A DNA stretch of 64,000 bases from contig VWZP01002662.1 of NCBI GenBank assembly GCA_013396995.1, positions 968,909 through 1,032,908 on the forward strand, written 5' to 3'. The position numbers were made by a program, and so were the translations under genes. This document shows positions 1 through 13,480 of the stretch, piece by piece. Origin of the DNA: Dicaeum eximium. Lineage: Eukaryota > Chordata > Aves > Passeriformes > Dicaeidae. Position 1 is the stretch's first letter. Each line of letters opens with the position of its first letter. Under the pieces are notes generated by a model. That model searched no databases. It was not told the DNA's origin and saw only the letters and a list, made by a program, of their open reading frames with translations.

Positions 1-457
1 ATGCATGCATATTGCAAGTGTCAAGTCCCAGTTTGAAAGTGCTTTGTCTTGCTCATGCAGACTGTGAAAACTTCAGCCCATAAATATCTGAACCTCATAT
101 GCTTTTAAATCTAGACACAACATACATCCTTTGGTTAAGATCTATTTATAATTAATAGGGTGGCATGGACTGGCAGATTCTTCACTGGAAAGACTATAGA
201 CATAAACTCTATGTATATATGTATACATATATATCTGGAGACATGCTCTATTCCTCTCTTCATTTTTAATACCATCATATATCATATTTGTTTTTAAATT
301 ATGTTTTGCTCTGAATTTTTATTTTATAATAAATAGATTAATTTTGCATGTTGACAGGAACTGGCCTCAAAGTCATATTCTTACTCTTTAGCAACCTGAT
401 CATGAAGATAACCCCGCAGCTTTCAGTACCCCGTGCCTGATTTTTTTCATATTACAC
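1..457. other. AT-rich sequence, no gene
   Basis: No gene, RNA or mobile element is visible here. Positions 214-233 form a perfect AT-rich palindrome around GTATAC, which is best read as a short TA/TATG microsatellite. The segment ends at the LTR boundary. Confidence 0.6.
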
Positions 458-1015
458 TGTTGTGGTTTAACCCCGGTTAAGCCCCAGGCAGCCACTTCCT
501 CAGTCATCCCCCACTCAAACCAGTGGGACTGGGGAGAGAATCAGAAATGTAGAAGATAGAAAACCCATGGGGTGAGATTAAGACACAAGCAGAACAAAAT
601 AAGGCATTAATTCACTGCTTCCCATGGGCAGGCAGGTGTTCAGCCACCTCCAGGACAGCAGAGCTCCAGCACACATAATGGTTAATTGGGAAGACAAACA
701 CTATCACTCCCAATGCCCCCCTTCTTTCTCTTTATATAATGAGAATGATGCCATATAGTCTGGAATATCCCTTTGGTCAGTTTAGGTCACCTGTTCCAGC
801 TGTGTCTCTTCCCAGCCTCCCATGCACTCCCGGTCTCCTTGACAGCATGGCAGTGAAGGGAAAGCAAAAGCCTTGGCTCTGTGGAAACACCACTCAGCAA
901 TAACAGAAACATCTCTACATTTCTGTCACTGTGTTCAGCACAAGTCCAAAACCTGGCCCCACCCATACCAGTCAATGGGAAGAAAGCTAACTCTATCACA
1001 GCCAAAAACAGCACA
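458..1015 (-). mobile_element. Decayed avian ERV LTR, probably solo
   Basis: The plus strand starts TGTTGTGGTTTAACCCC and ends CTATCACAGCC...AGCACA. That is the reverse complement of a common avian LTR, which in sense orientation starts TGT-CTGGTTT-AGCTG-GATAGAG and ends GGTTAAACCACGACA. The family assignment is from memory. The sequence itself shows TG/CA termini about 558 bp apart. It also shows a minus-strand TATATAA box near 731-739, in the position expected for the U3/R junction. No internal retroviral sequence follows on either side, so it is probably a solo LTR. I see no convincing target-site duplication, which suggests age or an imprecise edge. A 75-codon open frame at 787-1014 lies wholly inside and is not a gene. 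Confidence 0.8.
731..739 (-). promoter_or_regulatory. TATA box of the 458-1015 LTR
   Basis: On the minus strand the sequence reads CATTATATAAAGAG, a good TATA box. It lies about 280 bp from the U3 start (1015), a typical distance for an LTR promoter. Activity cannot be judged from sequence. Confidence 0.5.
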
Positions 1016-2747
1016 TATCCAAAACGTTGAGAATCACTGAAATTAAATCACCGTTTATTCTTCAGAAATTTTTTTTTCTTTATTCTAATGTTGCAGTTCA
1101 GTGATTTATATACACTAGGCATAAAACTCAAACAAGAATTGGGAAGAGTTAAGCTCCAAGCCTGAAAGACAATGCTGTAGTCAACCCATTCTATTTTTGT
1201 CCATTGATGTACAACTGTATGCCATGAGAGGCTCTGTCACCACCACTCTGGGCATATTGCCCAGTCCTCTCTTCTGGGGTGTGTCCCTGGGGCTCCGACT
1301 CTGGGAAGTACTCAGAGGGACCAACATTCTTCCTCATCCTCTCTGCAGAGTAAGTGCATAGGTGTACCACAAAACTGCCATTGAAAAAGTCTTAAGACTC
1401 CATTAGATCTTTTCTTTAACCAACTGGGGTATAAATCTTTGAGCACACATTTCAGGAAAGATCTCATTTGTGAAATAGCCATACAGCTCTAAACAAAACA
1501 TGTCTTTGAGTGCAATTGCTGTTGTATTAATAAACTGATTGTGCATCCAGAATGGTATTTTTAATGTCAGTTTCTGACTTTTTTCCATGTTCAGTGATTA
1601 TATAAAGAAATTAAAAAGCTATTGTTAACAGTAGTTGATGACAATGTCTTTGGAGCATGAAAGAGACAGGAAATCTACAGAACAGATTCTAAGATCTAAG
1701 CAGAAATAGTCGGAAATCTCACCTATAGCTTATGACTCAAACTCTAATCATATCAACAACCCTTTTAAAAGGGAGAGAATGAAGGAAATAAGTTTGGAAA
1801 TTTCAGTGAGATAGAAAAAGGAGCACATTTACTATCATGGTCCTCTTTCAGAAGGGAAATAGAAAGGCATCTGTGGGAAAACAAGGGATATGAGATCTTA
1901 ACAGCTGACCCTTCTCCAGAAAGGAGACAGATAAGGGTGTCTGGATCAATTAAAGGTTTCATGAAATAAATATCTACAAAGCAAGTGGAATAACAGGCTA
2001 CTTGACCATTCAGTTAAAAGTGTATTCCTTCATTTAGTAATTCATTAGATGCAAATACATTAGATGTTTAAATTACCCCAGTGTTAAGAAGAAATGTCAA
2101 TAACTGTGAGTTCACAGATAAAAACACTGGAACCTTACTCTATACTTTTGAAATCACATAGCCTTTAAAATTAATAATAAAATTGAGTCCCAGGAAATGG
2201 AAAATATGACATATGCAAGCTAGTATACACCCAATTAAACCACCTTTATAGACAAAAATTAGTTGCAGAAAACTATGGGAAAGTCTACTTCAACAATGGC
2301 AATGTTGCAATATGCTGCATTTTTGTACAGTAAAAAGAGTTACTGAATTCCAGCACTGTAAAAAGCTGGAAGACATCCCACAAGTTCTGCTTTCTCACAG
2401 AGCTCTTTCTTATGTGCTTTGGGAAGAGGGAAGCTGACAGCATCATTACTGCCACTTGTCCCTTTGGACAGGATATGGTGATGTATTACCTCACTTCATT
2501 GCAGTTTATATTTCATAAATGGTGCAAATGACAAAGTTTGGAGAGCACAGGTATTCCTAGAAAGTGCCAAGCAAACCAGAAATCACATTAGCATAATCTG
2601 AGGACTTGAAAAGAATTGTTAGTAGAGTAGTTTTTTGTGGCTCAAGCACATAATTGTACTTTTGGATCACTCGTTTGCTGGCTGCAGCATTGAGCACTGG
2701 CTTAGATAATGTAAAAAAGAGACTTCACCCAATTTTCCCTTCTAATA
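1016..2747. other. Gene-poor stretch with one possible minus-strand exon
   Basis: This is AT-rich unique-looking DNA. The only coding-like part is 1191-1342 (separate entry). Open frames at 1403-1588 and 1765-1962 on the minus strand have ordinary chance length and no recognisable domain. Confidence 0.5.
1191..1342 (-). other. Candidate terminal coding exon, unidentified
   Basis: On the minus strand a CTTACTCTGCAG acceptor is followed by an open frame of about 50 codons. It begins (R)MRKNVGPSEYFPESEPQ, passes through EERTGQYAQSGGD and ends LYINGQK before a TAG stop at 1191-1193. The composition (charged, Gly/Pro/Ser-rich, hydrophilic) resembles a cytoplasmic or disordered C-terminus, and the segment is less AT-rich than its flanks. 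The frame starts with two bases of a split codon. I do not recognise the protein and found no matching upstream exon on this strand. An open frame of this length is common by chance, so this is only a candidate. Confidence 0.22.
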
Positions 2748-2838
2748 ATCGTAGAATCACAGAATGGTTTGGGTTGGAAGGTTAAAGACCATCTAGTTCC
2801 AACCCCTCTGCCATGGGCAGAGACACCTTTCATTACAG
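2748..2838 (-). mobile_element. CR1 LINE 3' end fragment
   Basis: The plus strand reads TAGAATCACAGAATGGTTTGGGTTGGAAGG, then ACCATCTAGTTCCAACCCC and CCATGGGCAGAGACACC. This is the reverse complement of the avian CR1 3' untranslated end, with the octamer tail at the left edge. Only about 90 bp survive, the usual extreme 5' truncation of CR1. It is close in sequence to the 3' end of the large copy at 27341. Confidence 0.85.
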
Positions 2839-3906
2839 GTGAAAGTACTTATGTACTTATTATTGTATATTTATATGTTAGATATACCAAGAGATTCCTG
2901 GAAGAAATTAAGTCTGAATTTTAATAACAAGAAAAAAAAAATTCTTGTCTCAATTCAAGTACAAAGTGAAGGAAAACAGGTAGATACAATGTGAGAGAAA
3001 GAGAAGGAAGGTGACAGTGACAATTATTACAGTAAACAGTAGTCAACAATTACCTAGTCATTGTTTAGCTTTCTATGTAAAATATAGTACATCTGGAAGG
3101 CTGCTAATCATTATCTTTAGATCTGTCTTTAGCTCCTGTAATACAGCAGTGTTCTTTATACCTACTTGGAAAATTATTTTCCCCAGTGGTGAGGCATAGA
3201 AAGCTTCCTCTTTTGACTGTACGAAAAAAATTGAAAGTAATTCACACATTTTGAAATATGAGTGTCTGATAGGGCCAAGCAGATGATCTAGCCTGATTTC
3301 TCATACACTTCAGGCAATCTATTTTCTCTTAATTATCTCTCTATTAATCAAAATAATATATTTAAATTAATGAAGAGAGTTGTCCTGCTTGATGCAGAAA
3401 ATGTGGTAGAAGAAGCTTCAAAAAGTACAAAGGTACAAAAGCTTCATTTGCTTTTGTGAATTTACTCTTCTGCCTAACTACTCAGATTGTTAAATTTTTT
3501 TATATTTTCCTAGTTTAAGTTTATCTGGCTTCACTTGCCAGTCATTTGCTGCAGTTTTGGTCTACTGTTAGATTTAAATGTTCATTGGCAGCTGGAATCA
3601 CCTCCCAGGAAGTTAATTCAGGGCAATTCTCAACCAACTTTTAAATAAATAAAGTTTCTCAGCTCAAAACACTTTTATGATTTTCAGAATAAATTTTCTT
3701 TATTTTCTTTAGTCTCACTCTTTAATCTCTTCCTGAAAAACTAGAGTCAGGATACACTGCCTGCTTCTCAGTATGATGCTGAATGTTCTAGATTACAGCA
3801 CGCTTTGCAATGTTAAATTGCACATCTCTTGAAAGAAACCACCTTGCTTTGTCCTCTCCTGGTTGTGATGGCAAATGTTGCCACTTTTCTCAGCACTAAT
3901 TATTTT
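2839..3906. other. AT-rich sequence, no gene
   Basis: Between two CR1 tails I see no gene or other element. A 62-codon plus-strand frame (3011-3199) has no supporting feature. Confidence 0.55.
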
Positions 3907-4059
3907 TCACAGACTCACAGAATGTTTGAGGTTGGAAGGGGCTCTGGACATCATCTAGTCCAACCTCCTTGCTAAAGCAGGTTCCCCTAGAGCAGGTTGC
4001 ACAGGATCCAGTCTAGACAGATTGTGAATATCCTGAGAGACAAGACTCCACAGCCTCTC
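3907..4059 (-). mobile_element. CR1 LINE 3' end fragment, second subfamily
   Basis: The plus strand reads CACAGAATGTTTGAGGTTGGAAGG, then CATCATCTAGTCCAACCTCC and GAGCAGGTTGCACAGGATCC, ending GACTCCACAGCCTCT. This is the reverse complement of a CR1 3' end. It differs from the copies at 2748 and 27341: it has GAGGTTGGAAGG and AGAGCAGGTTGCACAGGA rather than the GGTTTGGGTTGGAAGG and CCATGG-CAGGGACA type. It is therefore a different CR1 subfamily. It is truncated to about 150 bp. Confidence 0.8.
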
Positions 4060-7000
4060 AAAAAAAAATTAAGGTGTCCGTGATGGTACACACACAATAT
4101 GTCCTATCTGACAGTGTGAACTTCAAATGAACCCAACATAGCTTGTTTCTTTAGACAACAGTCCATATATTTGAAGCTAAAGTGCACAAAACCACAAAGG
4201 GATAATGATTATGTGGCTAAACACACCACAGTTGGCTGGGGGAGATGTCAGGAACTTAGTGAGAGGGGAAGAGCTGAAGCTGAAAACCTCAGAAGCTGAT
4301 TTTCTCAGATTTTTATAAATACAACTGCTCTGTACTGTGTTTAAACACTTTGGATTAGTAGCTACAGTTCTCTGAATTCTGCATTTATTTGTCTGAAGAA
4401 GGTAGGTGCTGGAAAAGCAGAGAGGTTCAATATAACTGTTTCTGCTGGGTTTTGTACTCTGCACTGAGGTCCTGCCATGAACAGATTCCAGCAGGGAACT
4501 AACATTACAGTATCAAGACTTAGGACCTGATTCAAGTTGCAGTCCAGTCTACTACAGAATGAAATCAGCTGTACTTCACACTTCTGCAATCTCCTCTCAT
4601 CTGTAGAGATCACAACCTTATCCTCTTTCATTCCTTTTTTGGGGGTTGAGAGGAGGAATAACAGAGCTTTTACAGACCCTCTATCTATATGTAGCTCGAG
4701 CATATACCTCTTGCTTTCCTTGTTTTCCTCTGAACCAGGAGGAAAATTCTTTCCATTGAAATGCTAATAGAGGAACAAACTGTATAATAAGACTGCATCC
4801 CCTTTGGGCCTACATGTAATTTACACATAAAATGAAATTGCACATGGCCTTGTTTCATAGCATATTTGTTTAATTATCTTTCTTAAAAGCCTTTTTCAAT
4901 TAATTTTCAATATTTAAAAAAGGAATAAAAATGCCAATTTATCTGTGTACCTGATAATTAAGTACAGATTGGGGAATAATTACATTATCTAACAGCAGAA
5001 ATTTGTCCAGCTCTAATAACTGGCATTTTTCAACAGTTTTGCTTGCTTTCTTGTTCTCCAGCTGCTCTAATTCAAAGGAAGTTTACATTCTGCATGTGTC
5101 AGTCAGTCCTCACTCACCACATCAGACCCTGAGCAGTTGACCAAAATATCTCTGCCTTTGCTGATAGTGACACAGGAAAGAATGGACAGATGCAGGCTTG
5201 ACTCTCTCCAAGAGGACCATTTGTACAGTTCTATTATATACCAGTAAAAGTATAACCAACAGAACCAAGAAAGTTTTTCATCACCTCTCACTGACTTTGA
5301 GAAACCCCAGTCTGACATAATGTGTTGAATTCTGGTAATCTTCTTCCAAGAGCACTGGAACATCCTAGTTCAATATCAGTGGGAACAGATGTGGAAGAGA
5401 GATGTTCAATAGATAATCACATGGCAGTGCCCTGAGAAGGAAAAAAAAAAAAAAAAAAGTTGTTTAGCATAGTCAAGAAAGTACCAAGAAAGATAGAATT
5501 ACTGTCTGAAAATATATCTTGCTGGGATTAGTACTAAAGATGAAAATCTGTGAAGCATTGAGGCCCAAATAGCAACTTGTGTGTCAAAACCAGCCTGCTG
5601 ATTTTTCTGTTGATGAGGTAAGGAACAGCTCTATGTGGAAAATGTCCTGCCTGGACATTTCCCTCCTTCTCCATATGAGTAGTCTAAAATTGGTCATCAC
5701 AGCCTGGTACAGTGCTGTGAAAGGGCTGAGGAGGCAAGGAGGGGTTCTCCTACAGGTAAAGCATTTGACTCTGCATGGTCCCAACTGCTACCACTGCTCC
5801 AGTGGGGAAGCCACAGTTCTGAATTCAGCTTATTCACCCATGAGAGCTGGAGCAATCCAATTTGAATTAAAGGGATATATGAAATGGGATGAACAAAAGC
5901 AGTATCTTGGGGTTTCAACATAAATAAATGAAATTACCTCCTGGAGTTAGCTGGACATAGCTAATATTGGCTGCTATGGCATACTGCGGGGCAGAACAAG
6001 ACACATTGGTTCATCAAGAACCCAGAGTGCTCATTTAAGTCACTAAGGAACAGTCTAGATGTAAAACAGACTCCACACAGCTGTGGGCTCCTCTGCCACA
6101 GAAGGTGCTGGAACTTTCTCATGTGGCCCAGATACATAATATCAAAGATTTATTCCATCCCCATAAAGGAAACTGCTTCTCTATTTCTTACCTACAGAGC
6201 AATTCTGGTAGTGTGTGGGAACCACTTTGTCAATTAAAAGATTTACTAAATAGCAGACAAAATATTTCACATTACTTCATTTAAGGAGAAGATTTTCTAC
6301 CCCATGAGCTGTGATGTTCTCTTTCTGCAGCTGAGCTAAAGGCAGCAAGATGGAAAAGAGTCATGTCATGCATTTCACCAATCTCAGGGTTGAGTGAGGA
6401 TGGATTTCTGCAATCAGAATGGTAGGGGAAAAAAGAACAAGAAAGTAGTAATGAAGATTCTCCTCAGTCAGTTTTTCCAATGCCATTATTACTAGTTGCC
6501 AGGTTTAGTTTCTGTTGCTGAATCATGTTACGAATGCAAGGGCAACAGTAGGGTTTCAGGTCAAGTACTTGCCAGCTGCCTGACAAGGTAAAGATTGGGT
6601 TTTACTCAAACAGCAAACATCTGAAGGCAAAGCTTGGTTTCTCAGCTAGTGCTCTCCACTCCCCAATAACTCAATGCTTCTCTCAGCCTGCAGCCCTGGT
6701 AGAAGAAATAGCAGGGAAAAAAAAAATTGCCAAAAACTCGTGAAACAAGCTTGCCAGCCTTATTTAAACATCCCTTTGCACTTTTTCTTGCTTCTTTCTC
6801 TGCTTCTGGTTTATATCACTTCACCTTGAAGTTAATCAGGCTGGTGATGACAATTAAGCTTGTTAACACTTTCCTTTCAGAAGGCTTGTTCTCCAATTAG
6901 GCTGCCTGCCTCGTTCTATGCAGCCAGGAGATAATGTCACTGTTCCCTGTATTTAGTCCCAACAGCATCTGCAAGGACACCTGGCAGCTAAGGGTAGAGC

Positions 7001-10000
7001 TTTTAATCCCTGAATTGTCAAGGCAAACTGGACAATAAACCAGTCAATTTATAATTAAAATTAGTAATATTTTAAAAAATCCATATTTATGCATGTGTGG
7101 TTTGGGGTGTTTTTATTGTTGATTTGTTTGTTTTGAAAGGAATTAAAGTTCCGGCTAAGCACCTTGTAGAAGTCACAAAAGTGCCTGTTCAAAGTCTGTT
7201 ATAGAAAGTGCTTGGTATTCAGTGGATATTAAATACCTAAGAAGCTTAGACATCTAATTACAAATTTAGCTACTTACATGTGTGGAAAATTCAGCTTTGA
7301 ATGCTTTCTGTGCAACTAACACTCATAATCAGTTTCAGTTACTATACCTGAAAGACCAGTTACATTTTTTTCTTAAAAACAGATACATTCTTCTTTATTA
7401 CATTTAAGGTAGTTCAGTCATGAATCTAAAGTTTCTATTGCACCCAGAAAACTACAAATCTGGGATCCTTTTTCTGTCCCAAGAACCATCCGTTGTTATT
7501 TAAGGAATGCCATAATAACTGACAGAAGCAGTAATGACGAAAGGGTGAAATAGAGGATTAGCTGTATATTATGCTGCTTCCCTTTCTGGTCCTGGAATGG
7601 AAGGTCTCTGTGATTACAGCTGCAGTACAACTGAACCATAATACTATCTTGGATATGTCATACATGCAATTCCATCACAAATCATTTGCTTCTTTTGCCT
7701 TACATAAGGTCTCACAGACTAAGGTCTTAATTCTGATTATAGCTGTTCTCCATGCAGTCAACATCTTATTTATCCTCCCAAGCTTGCACACACTGTGCTG
7801 TCTCTGTGCTGATTGCTCTCTGTTAATTCGATATATGAATTCTAGCTTGCCTCAGTAAAGGACTGTAAAGTATTTGATGCTGATGATGATGCAGACCTGA
7901 GAAGTGTTTCATAGCCAGTGGGCAGTGAATTTTATTTGGATCAAAGAACATACACAGGCTGGGGCTATGGCACCACAAATACTCTAAGGGGAATACTGTA
8001 CATCACACAGCTTGATTTTCAGGTCATAACCTGTGTGTTTCTGTTTGGACATATTGGACTACTATTGTTAAATAATAGTCAAGAGGATCCATGACTGCTG
8101 ATGACATAAGAGTGTGTCTGTAGACTGAGTGGCCATGAGGAGTGACTGTAGTTCTTATTACAGCACTGCAGTCTAGAGTTTGTCAGTGAAATGGCTAGAT
8201 GTCAAATGACACCTGTCAAACAGAAATTTTTAACTCTATTCTTGTGTTAGTATCTCTACTTTCAAGTTAACAAGATTACTCCTTCTTCTGGTGAAGCTTC
8301 TGACTAAGTATTTACAGCCTTATTAAAAATAAAAGGATACCTGAACAGTGCTATAGAAATAAGTATTCTTCAAATCAGTCAAAGTTAGCAATGTTTCTTT
8401 TATTCCTTACCATATTTCCCTCATGCTTTGCACCTGGGGGCCATTTATTATGGAAGTAATTACAGAAGCTATTGATAATGTTAACATGCAAACATCAGCT
8501 GCTTTCCAGGCTGCTGGAGACTTTGTGGTTCATTTTCATAAAGACTTAATTGAAGAGCACTGCTAAGGAAGGCAAAGTAGACACTCCTTAGCTTGGTTTG
8601 ATGAGTTGAAGCCTCAGTGATTCTTTTGTGGAATACCAACAATAGCAAGAATACAATTTTCAACAAATTAAAATTTAAGAACTGCTATTCTACAGACTCC
8701 TAGTGGGTTAGCTCCTACTTAAGCTTGGTTGAGAATGATGTTATAATCTTGACTTTAGTTAAAAGTAAAATATGAATGAGTATTTAGTCTCTTATAGTTA
8801 TGCAATGTCAAATGTCCATCTAAATTAGCTTCATTAGCTCAAAAAAAAATTAAATTTCCTCCAAAGCTGCCTCTATCTTAACACCTCTGTACTTAAACTT
8901 TTTTTCTTTAGGAACTGAAACACTGCTGACAGGTTTCAGTGGGCATGGTGTACAACTTTTGATTTTGATAACACATAGGTAATAGAGTATAAAGAAAAAA
9001 TAGGCATGTGCTCCCTGGCATCAAAAAAACCTGCATGATCCTTCTTCTTTTCAGAGAGCCGCTCTTATCCAACTCCATTGCAGAGAGGACAGCACAGAAA
9101 AGCAGTGGACACAGGAATGATGGAACTGTGGAAGAATGTAGCATAATGCAGGGAATATCAAGGGTGTTGTAGAAATGGAAATCAAGAGAAAGAACCCTTA
9201 GGTATGGATATGTAAAAAGAATATTCTGTAAAGCTGGTCACAGTTGTCATGCTCAAATATCTTTTTCCTAAGACAATGGTGCTTCTGACAGAACAACAAT
9301 TTTTGTGAGGACATTTGTCGTTTGGGAGAACATTTTACACTGCTGATATATTTCAACAGAACAAAATACAAAAATTTTGATGAGAATTAGAGTAATTTCT
9401 TTTTTCTGGCAGGCAGTTTTAAGGAGAATACATAGTTTTTAAGGGAATAAAGAACTATTCACTTCTAAACAATTTCTACAGTATTAAAATGAAAACAGGA
9501 AGAGGAAGGATGCTAAAAAGACAAAAAATAAAAAACAGAGCTGGAAAGGAAAATATGAAAAAAATAAGTTGCATGGATTATGTCTGGTAGAATTTTAATG
9601 GACAGGAAAATGATCAGTGTGAACAAATAACAAGTCAAGAAAAGCAAATAAATGGAAATAAATGGTGCAAAAACATATGGGCAAACCCACATCTTTCGTA
9701 TGACTCTTGGTAAAGATAGTAGAAGATTTTAGGGTTGCCAAGAAACTCATAGTGTTTCAGCTAATCTGTTCATTGGTTTGCTTCAATTTGTGCTTTTCTT
9801 AATGGAGTAATCTTTGAAATCAATAGGAAGAGGTAATGCCTGCATATGAAATGGCAAGAAGAAAGCAGGTGCCATTCTATCTGCAGAGCTGGGGCACAGC
9901 TGGGGTGCAGTGTATGCCCACCCCAGCTGTGCCTCACGTGGTTTTATCATGCCCTTCAAAATTGTGGACTGCATTGCAAGACAAGGTGCAGAAAGAGAAT

Positions 10001-11470
10001 TGCAGAGCCACTGCAAACCTAGGGGAAATCCTAGGGCTGATGACTGGATTTTTTTTGTTTTACTCTCAAGTTGTTACCGTATGCCCCAACTTCTCCAACT
10101 TCACCGTGCTTTGCCCCGCTGTCTTTACGGTGCTGACACACTTCTGTGCCTTTTCCTTTTGTTTTGTCTGAGAACCCCACTGCTGTAACTCCTGCCCCTT
10201 TCAGCTCTCCCTCCTCTGTGGCAGCTCTCCTTTGCTAGCCCAGTTCTGATCCCACCTTTGTGCTTTTCAGCAGCACTCAGAAGGTTCTCAAAGCCAGAGT
10301 TCAAAGGAAATCCCAGAGAAGAAAGGCTACCCAGGGCTATGCATTTGCCAGCTTAAGCCCAGTTTTTAGCTCCTATCAGGATTTATTTTATAATGTCAAC
10401 GTGTTACAGCTACACAATCCTTTCCATAGTCTCCTGAATAAACCCTCTCAGAGGAGTTTAAAGGTAAAAGCCTATACCCAGTGTTTACAGGGAGTCCTGT
10501 AAGAGAATTTTTTGCGCTCTAAAAAATAGGAAAAAATGTTGTTAACTGCCATAACTAAATATCTAAAAACAGGAGACTAAGCATTTCACCTAGTTGGAAA
10601 GTTTTGCTGTACACAGCAGTAAAACACAGACTACAACACAAGGGAGGAGCCACTGTAATTGCCTTTTGCTGTGATCTCTAGATTTTTGATTGAAAGGATC
10701 ATGTCTAGGGTTCTATGCTCGTTCTTTTCTCATAAGCTCTCAGTACTTAGAAGTCTTTTCTTCCACTCTTAATTTGCCTGGAGCAAGGCTTTTATCTAGA
10801 CTTTTAGCCAAGAGGCACCTGCTGAAATATTCATTGGTAGAAATTGTGCCATGGGTGTTTTTCCCCATTTGTCCAGTTCTACGTCATTAAAATAAGGTTG
10901 AATGCAATGAAAATAGGATTTGACACAGAAGAATGGCATTCTCTCAAAAACTTTATATAATAGGCAATTAACCCTTTTCAGTGCAAGAATTGAAATACTC
11001 AAGACTGCTGAATAGTATCCTCTCTCAATGGCCCTTTAGCACCACATCAAAATGGAATTGAATATTATAACTTCACTCGGTGAAAGAATCAAATTTTAAG
11101 CTTCAATCTTTGATAAGGATGATTTAAAGATTTTGATATTTTATTTTTATAGTGATCTCTACCTAAACATGATGGTCACTTGAGGAAATGCAAAATCCAT
11201 GTATCTTTAAAATTTTATAATGTGTACCTAAAATCCATTCTTCTTTCCTTCTCTGCCTTCTCATAATACTCATTTGGTCATATGAAATTATTCAAAAGAC
11301 ATTTTTTGTTTGGAATTTGGTCCAGGAATGAAAATAGAAGTATTCAAAAATTTCAAAGGTTAAGAATTAAATTGAATCAAAGAGGATCCCAGATATACAC
11401 AATTAAGCCTGGAATAGTTTTGACCTTATACAAAGCTGGCCTCAAAGCTCATCTGTTAGCCTTGCTTTGA
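4060..11470. other. Gene-poor AT-rich stretch
   Basis: I find no recognisable gene, RNA or mobile element in these 7.4 kb. An A18 run sits at 5441-5458. Overlapping open frames on both strands at 4177-4767, 5579-5923 and 9783-10188 are mutually antisense, of ordinary chance length and without recognisable domains. The 9830-10330 part is somewhat richer in GC than its flanks. Confidence 0.5.
5441..5458. repeat. Poly(A) run, A18
   Basis: An uninterrupted run of 18 A. It is not preceded by anything recognisable as a retrocopy 3' end. Confidence 0.9.
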
Positions 11471-11539
11471 GTGTGGGTCAGGTGAACTCTCTGTGAACTC
11501 TGTAGGTCCCTTCTGATCAAAATCGTTCTGTGATTCTAT
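11471..11539 (+). mobile_element. Short CR1 LINE tail
   Basis: GTGGGTCAGGTGAAC...CTGTAGGTCCCTTCTGATC...CGTTCTGTGATTCTATTTTA resembles the last 70 bp of CR1. It carries the -AGGTCCCTTC- block and the octamer tail TTCTGTGATTCTAT. The match is short and diverged, so the left edge is uncertain. Confidence 0.55.
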
Positions 11540-12436
11540 TTTATTATTGTAATGGAAGCAGATACTCAATGTGCAGAGAGGAGTAATTTTTTAAAAAACA
11601 GAGTTTAAATTTAATCAGTTAGCAACAGCAGGCGGTAAAACAAAAGTCTCCAGTATGATATTATTTCACCCTGCGTTTGAGGGGCTAATCCTAGGCCTGA
11701 TCTGAGAGTCTTCCCAAGAATGTAAATCCAATTACATAAAAGACATTTCCTTGTAGACATACTGGAAATTTCTTTGTATTTACTTGCATGGTTCCTGTCA
11801 GATTTTGTTATCTGATAACGCAGACACATAATACTTTAAAAATCTTTTTCTTCTCTAAAGATCTTAAAGAACATGAGGAGCAGTCAGAAATTAAAGCATG
11901 TAGAGCTTTAAAATGGGGAAATATTTTGTTTTTGCACATATATCAATTTAAAAACAGACACAAAGAAACTGAGACATTTTCTCAAGATTTTGTAATGAAA
12001 ATAAGGGGCAATTATGATTGTGTATCTAAATGATATAACACAGAGCTTTCAGTCTGTGGGTACTAAAGGCTAGAAATATTTCATATGACATCTCTCTGCC
12101 TCCTTGGCTTCACAAGCTCCAGATTGTTTAGAAAACTAGGTAAGTTATAGCAAATCTACAATTTAATGAAAAGATATTTTTCTGTCATAAGTTATCATTT
12201 GTATAGGTTACAGTTTGTGAAAATTTTATATGTATATCCTTATTCAGCAAGCATTCTAACATATGCATTACAAATTGTCCAAGTCCAAGATTTAAATAAT
12301 TTAGTTAAGCAAGAGAGTTTTATTTTAAAGTTAGACAATGAGATACTTGTTGGCATTTGACTGATGGAAGGAGGTGAAACCCATAAGAGATAGTCTCTGG
12401 GTATCTGCACTCTTCCCTAGATAATATCTGGAAGGA

Positions 12437-12465
12437 TACATAAATAGATAAATAGATATATAGAT
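12437..12465. repeat. (GATA/AAATAGATA) microsatellite
   Basis: A short imperfect tetranucleotide array: CATAAATAGATAAATAGATA followed by TATAGATGG. Confidence 0.7.
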
Positions 12466-13457
12466 GGGAGATGCTGCTGAGTGCCTCAAGGTTTCTAAAG
12501 CAAGGCACATCCATGCCAGCCCAATGAGAAATTCCTGGACCACAAGTCCAGTCATTCCAGTGTATCTGAGTCCCGTGTCAGTCCCTGAGGCTCCTTTTTG
12601 AATGTGACCACAAGATTTCTGAGAATAGAGATGGTGACCTGAATCAGGAGCTCCAAGGCTCACACATGCAAACCTCATGGGAGCTCTGCAGTGTGTACTC
12701 TGCACTGTCAGACACAGGCACTGGCCATGCTCTGCCCTGCTTTATTCCAAAAGGAAGGAGTGCAGGGAAAGGTCCAAAAGCCACGATCCAAAAGCTTTGA
12801 TTCTTTTTCAACCATTACCGAGCTAGGAATGATAAATCTGGCATGAAATCTCTACCCTTTTGGCCTGTCAATTCCAGAAAAAAAAATCCAACCACTTCAG
12901 TTGCTTCAGATTTTTTCCCTAAAATGCATGAGAAGAGAGCTTGGCACTCTAGGAGTAATGTGCAGGGTTTGCCCTTTTTGGCAAAGTGAGGCTGCAGTCC
13001 CATCTTTCTGCCGTAAAAATGCTGAGAAAAGGCCTTGTCTGCAGGACCTCACATCCTATCACAATCTTGTACATCTATCACCAAATTCTGCTGTCATGTA
13101 CCTTAGTGTATATCTGGAAATGCTTTACTGAAGTGAATGGCTGTGATTCCAGCTTTACAGCAGCATCACTGGCAGTAGACTTTGGCCTTTGGCTGCTTTT
13201 TTTCAGACTTTTCTCAGAGCATAGTAGCATATGTGCTGTTTCAGAAGAAAAAAAGTCCTAATGTTGCCATGATAGAAGTACAAGTGCAGCCAAGGGTGTT
13301 GGAGCACAGTTCTTGATTAGATCAAAATTACTTAAGACAAGACTGACTGCTTCATTGACTTAACACAGCTGTAGGATCTGAAAAATTCTGATGAAAACAG
13401 CACCACAAACAGCACAGTTGTCTCCACAACTTCCTTAAAAAGCAGCCTCTTACACTC

Positions 13458-13480
13458 AAAAAAAAAAAAAAAAAAAAAAA
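13458..13480. repeat. Poly(A) run, A23
   Basis: An uninterrupted run of 23 A. No upstream gene-derived sequence is recognisable, so there is no support for a processed pseudogene. Confidence 0.9.

Noticed and set aside
787..1014. 75-codon minus-strand frame
   Set aside because: Entirely inside the U3 part of the 458-1015 LTR.
4177..5923. Several 66-114 codon frames on both strands
   Set aside because: They overlap antisense, lack domains and splice support, and have lengths expected by chance in AT-rich DNA.
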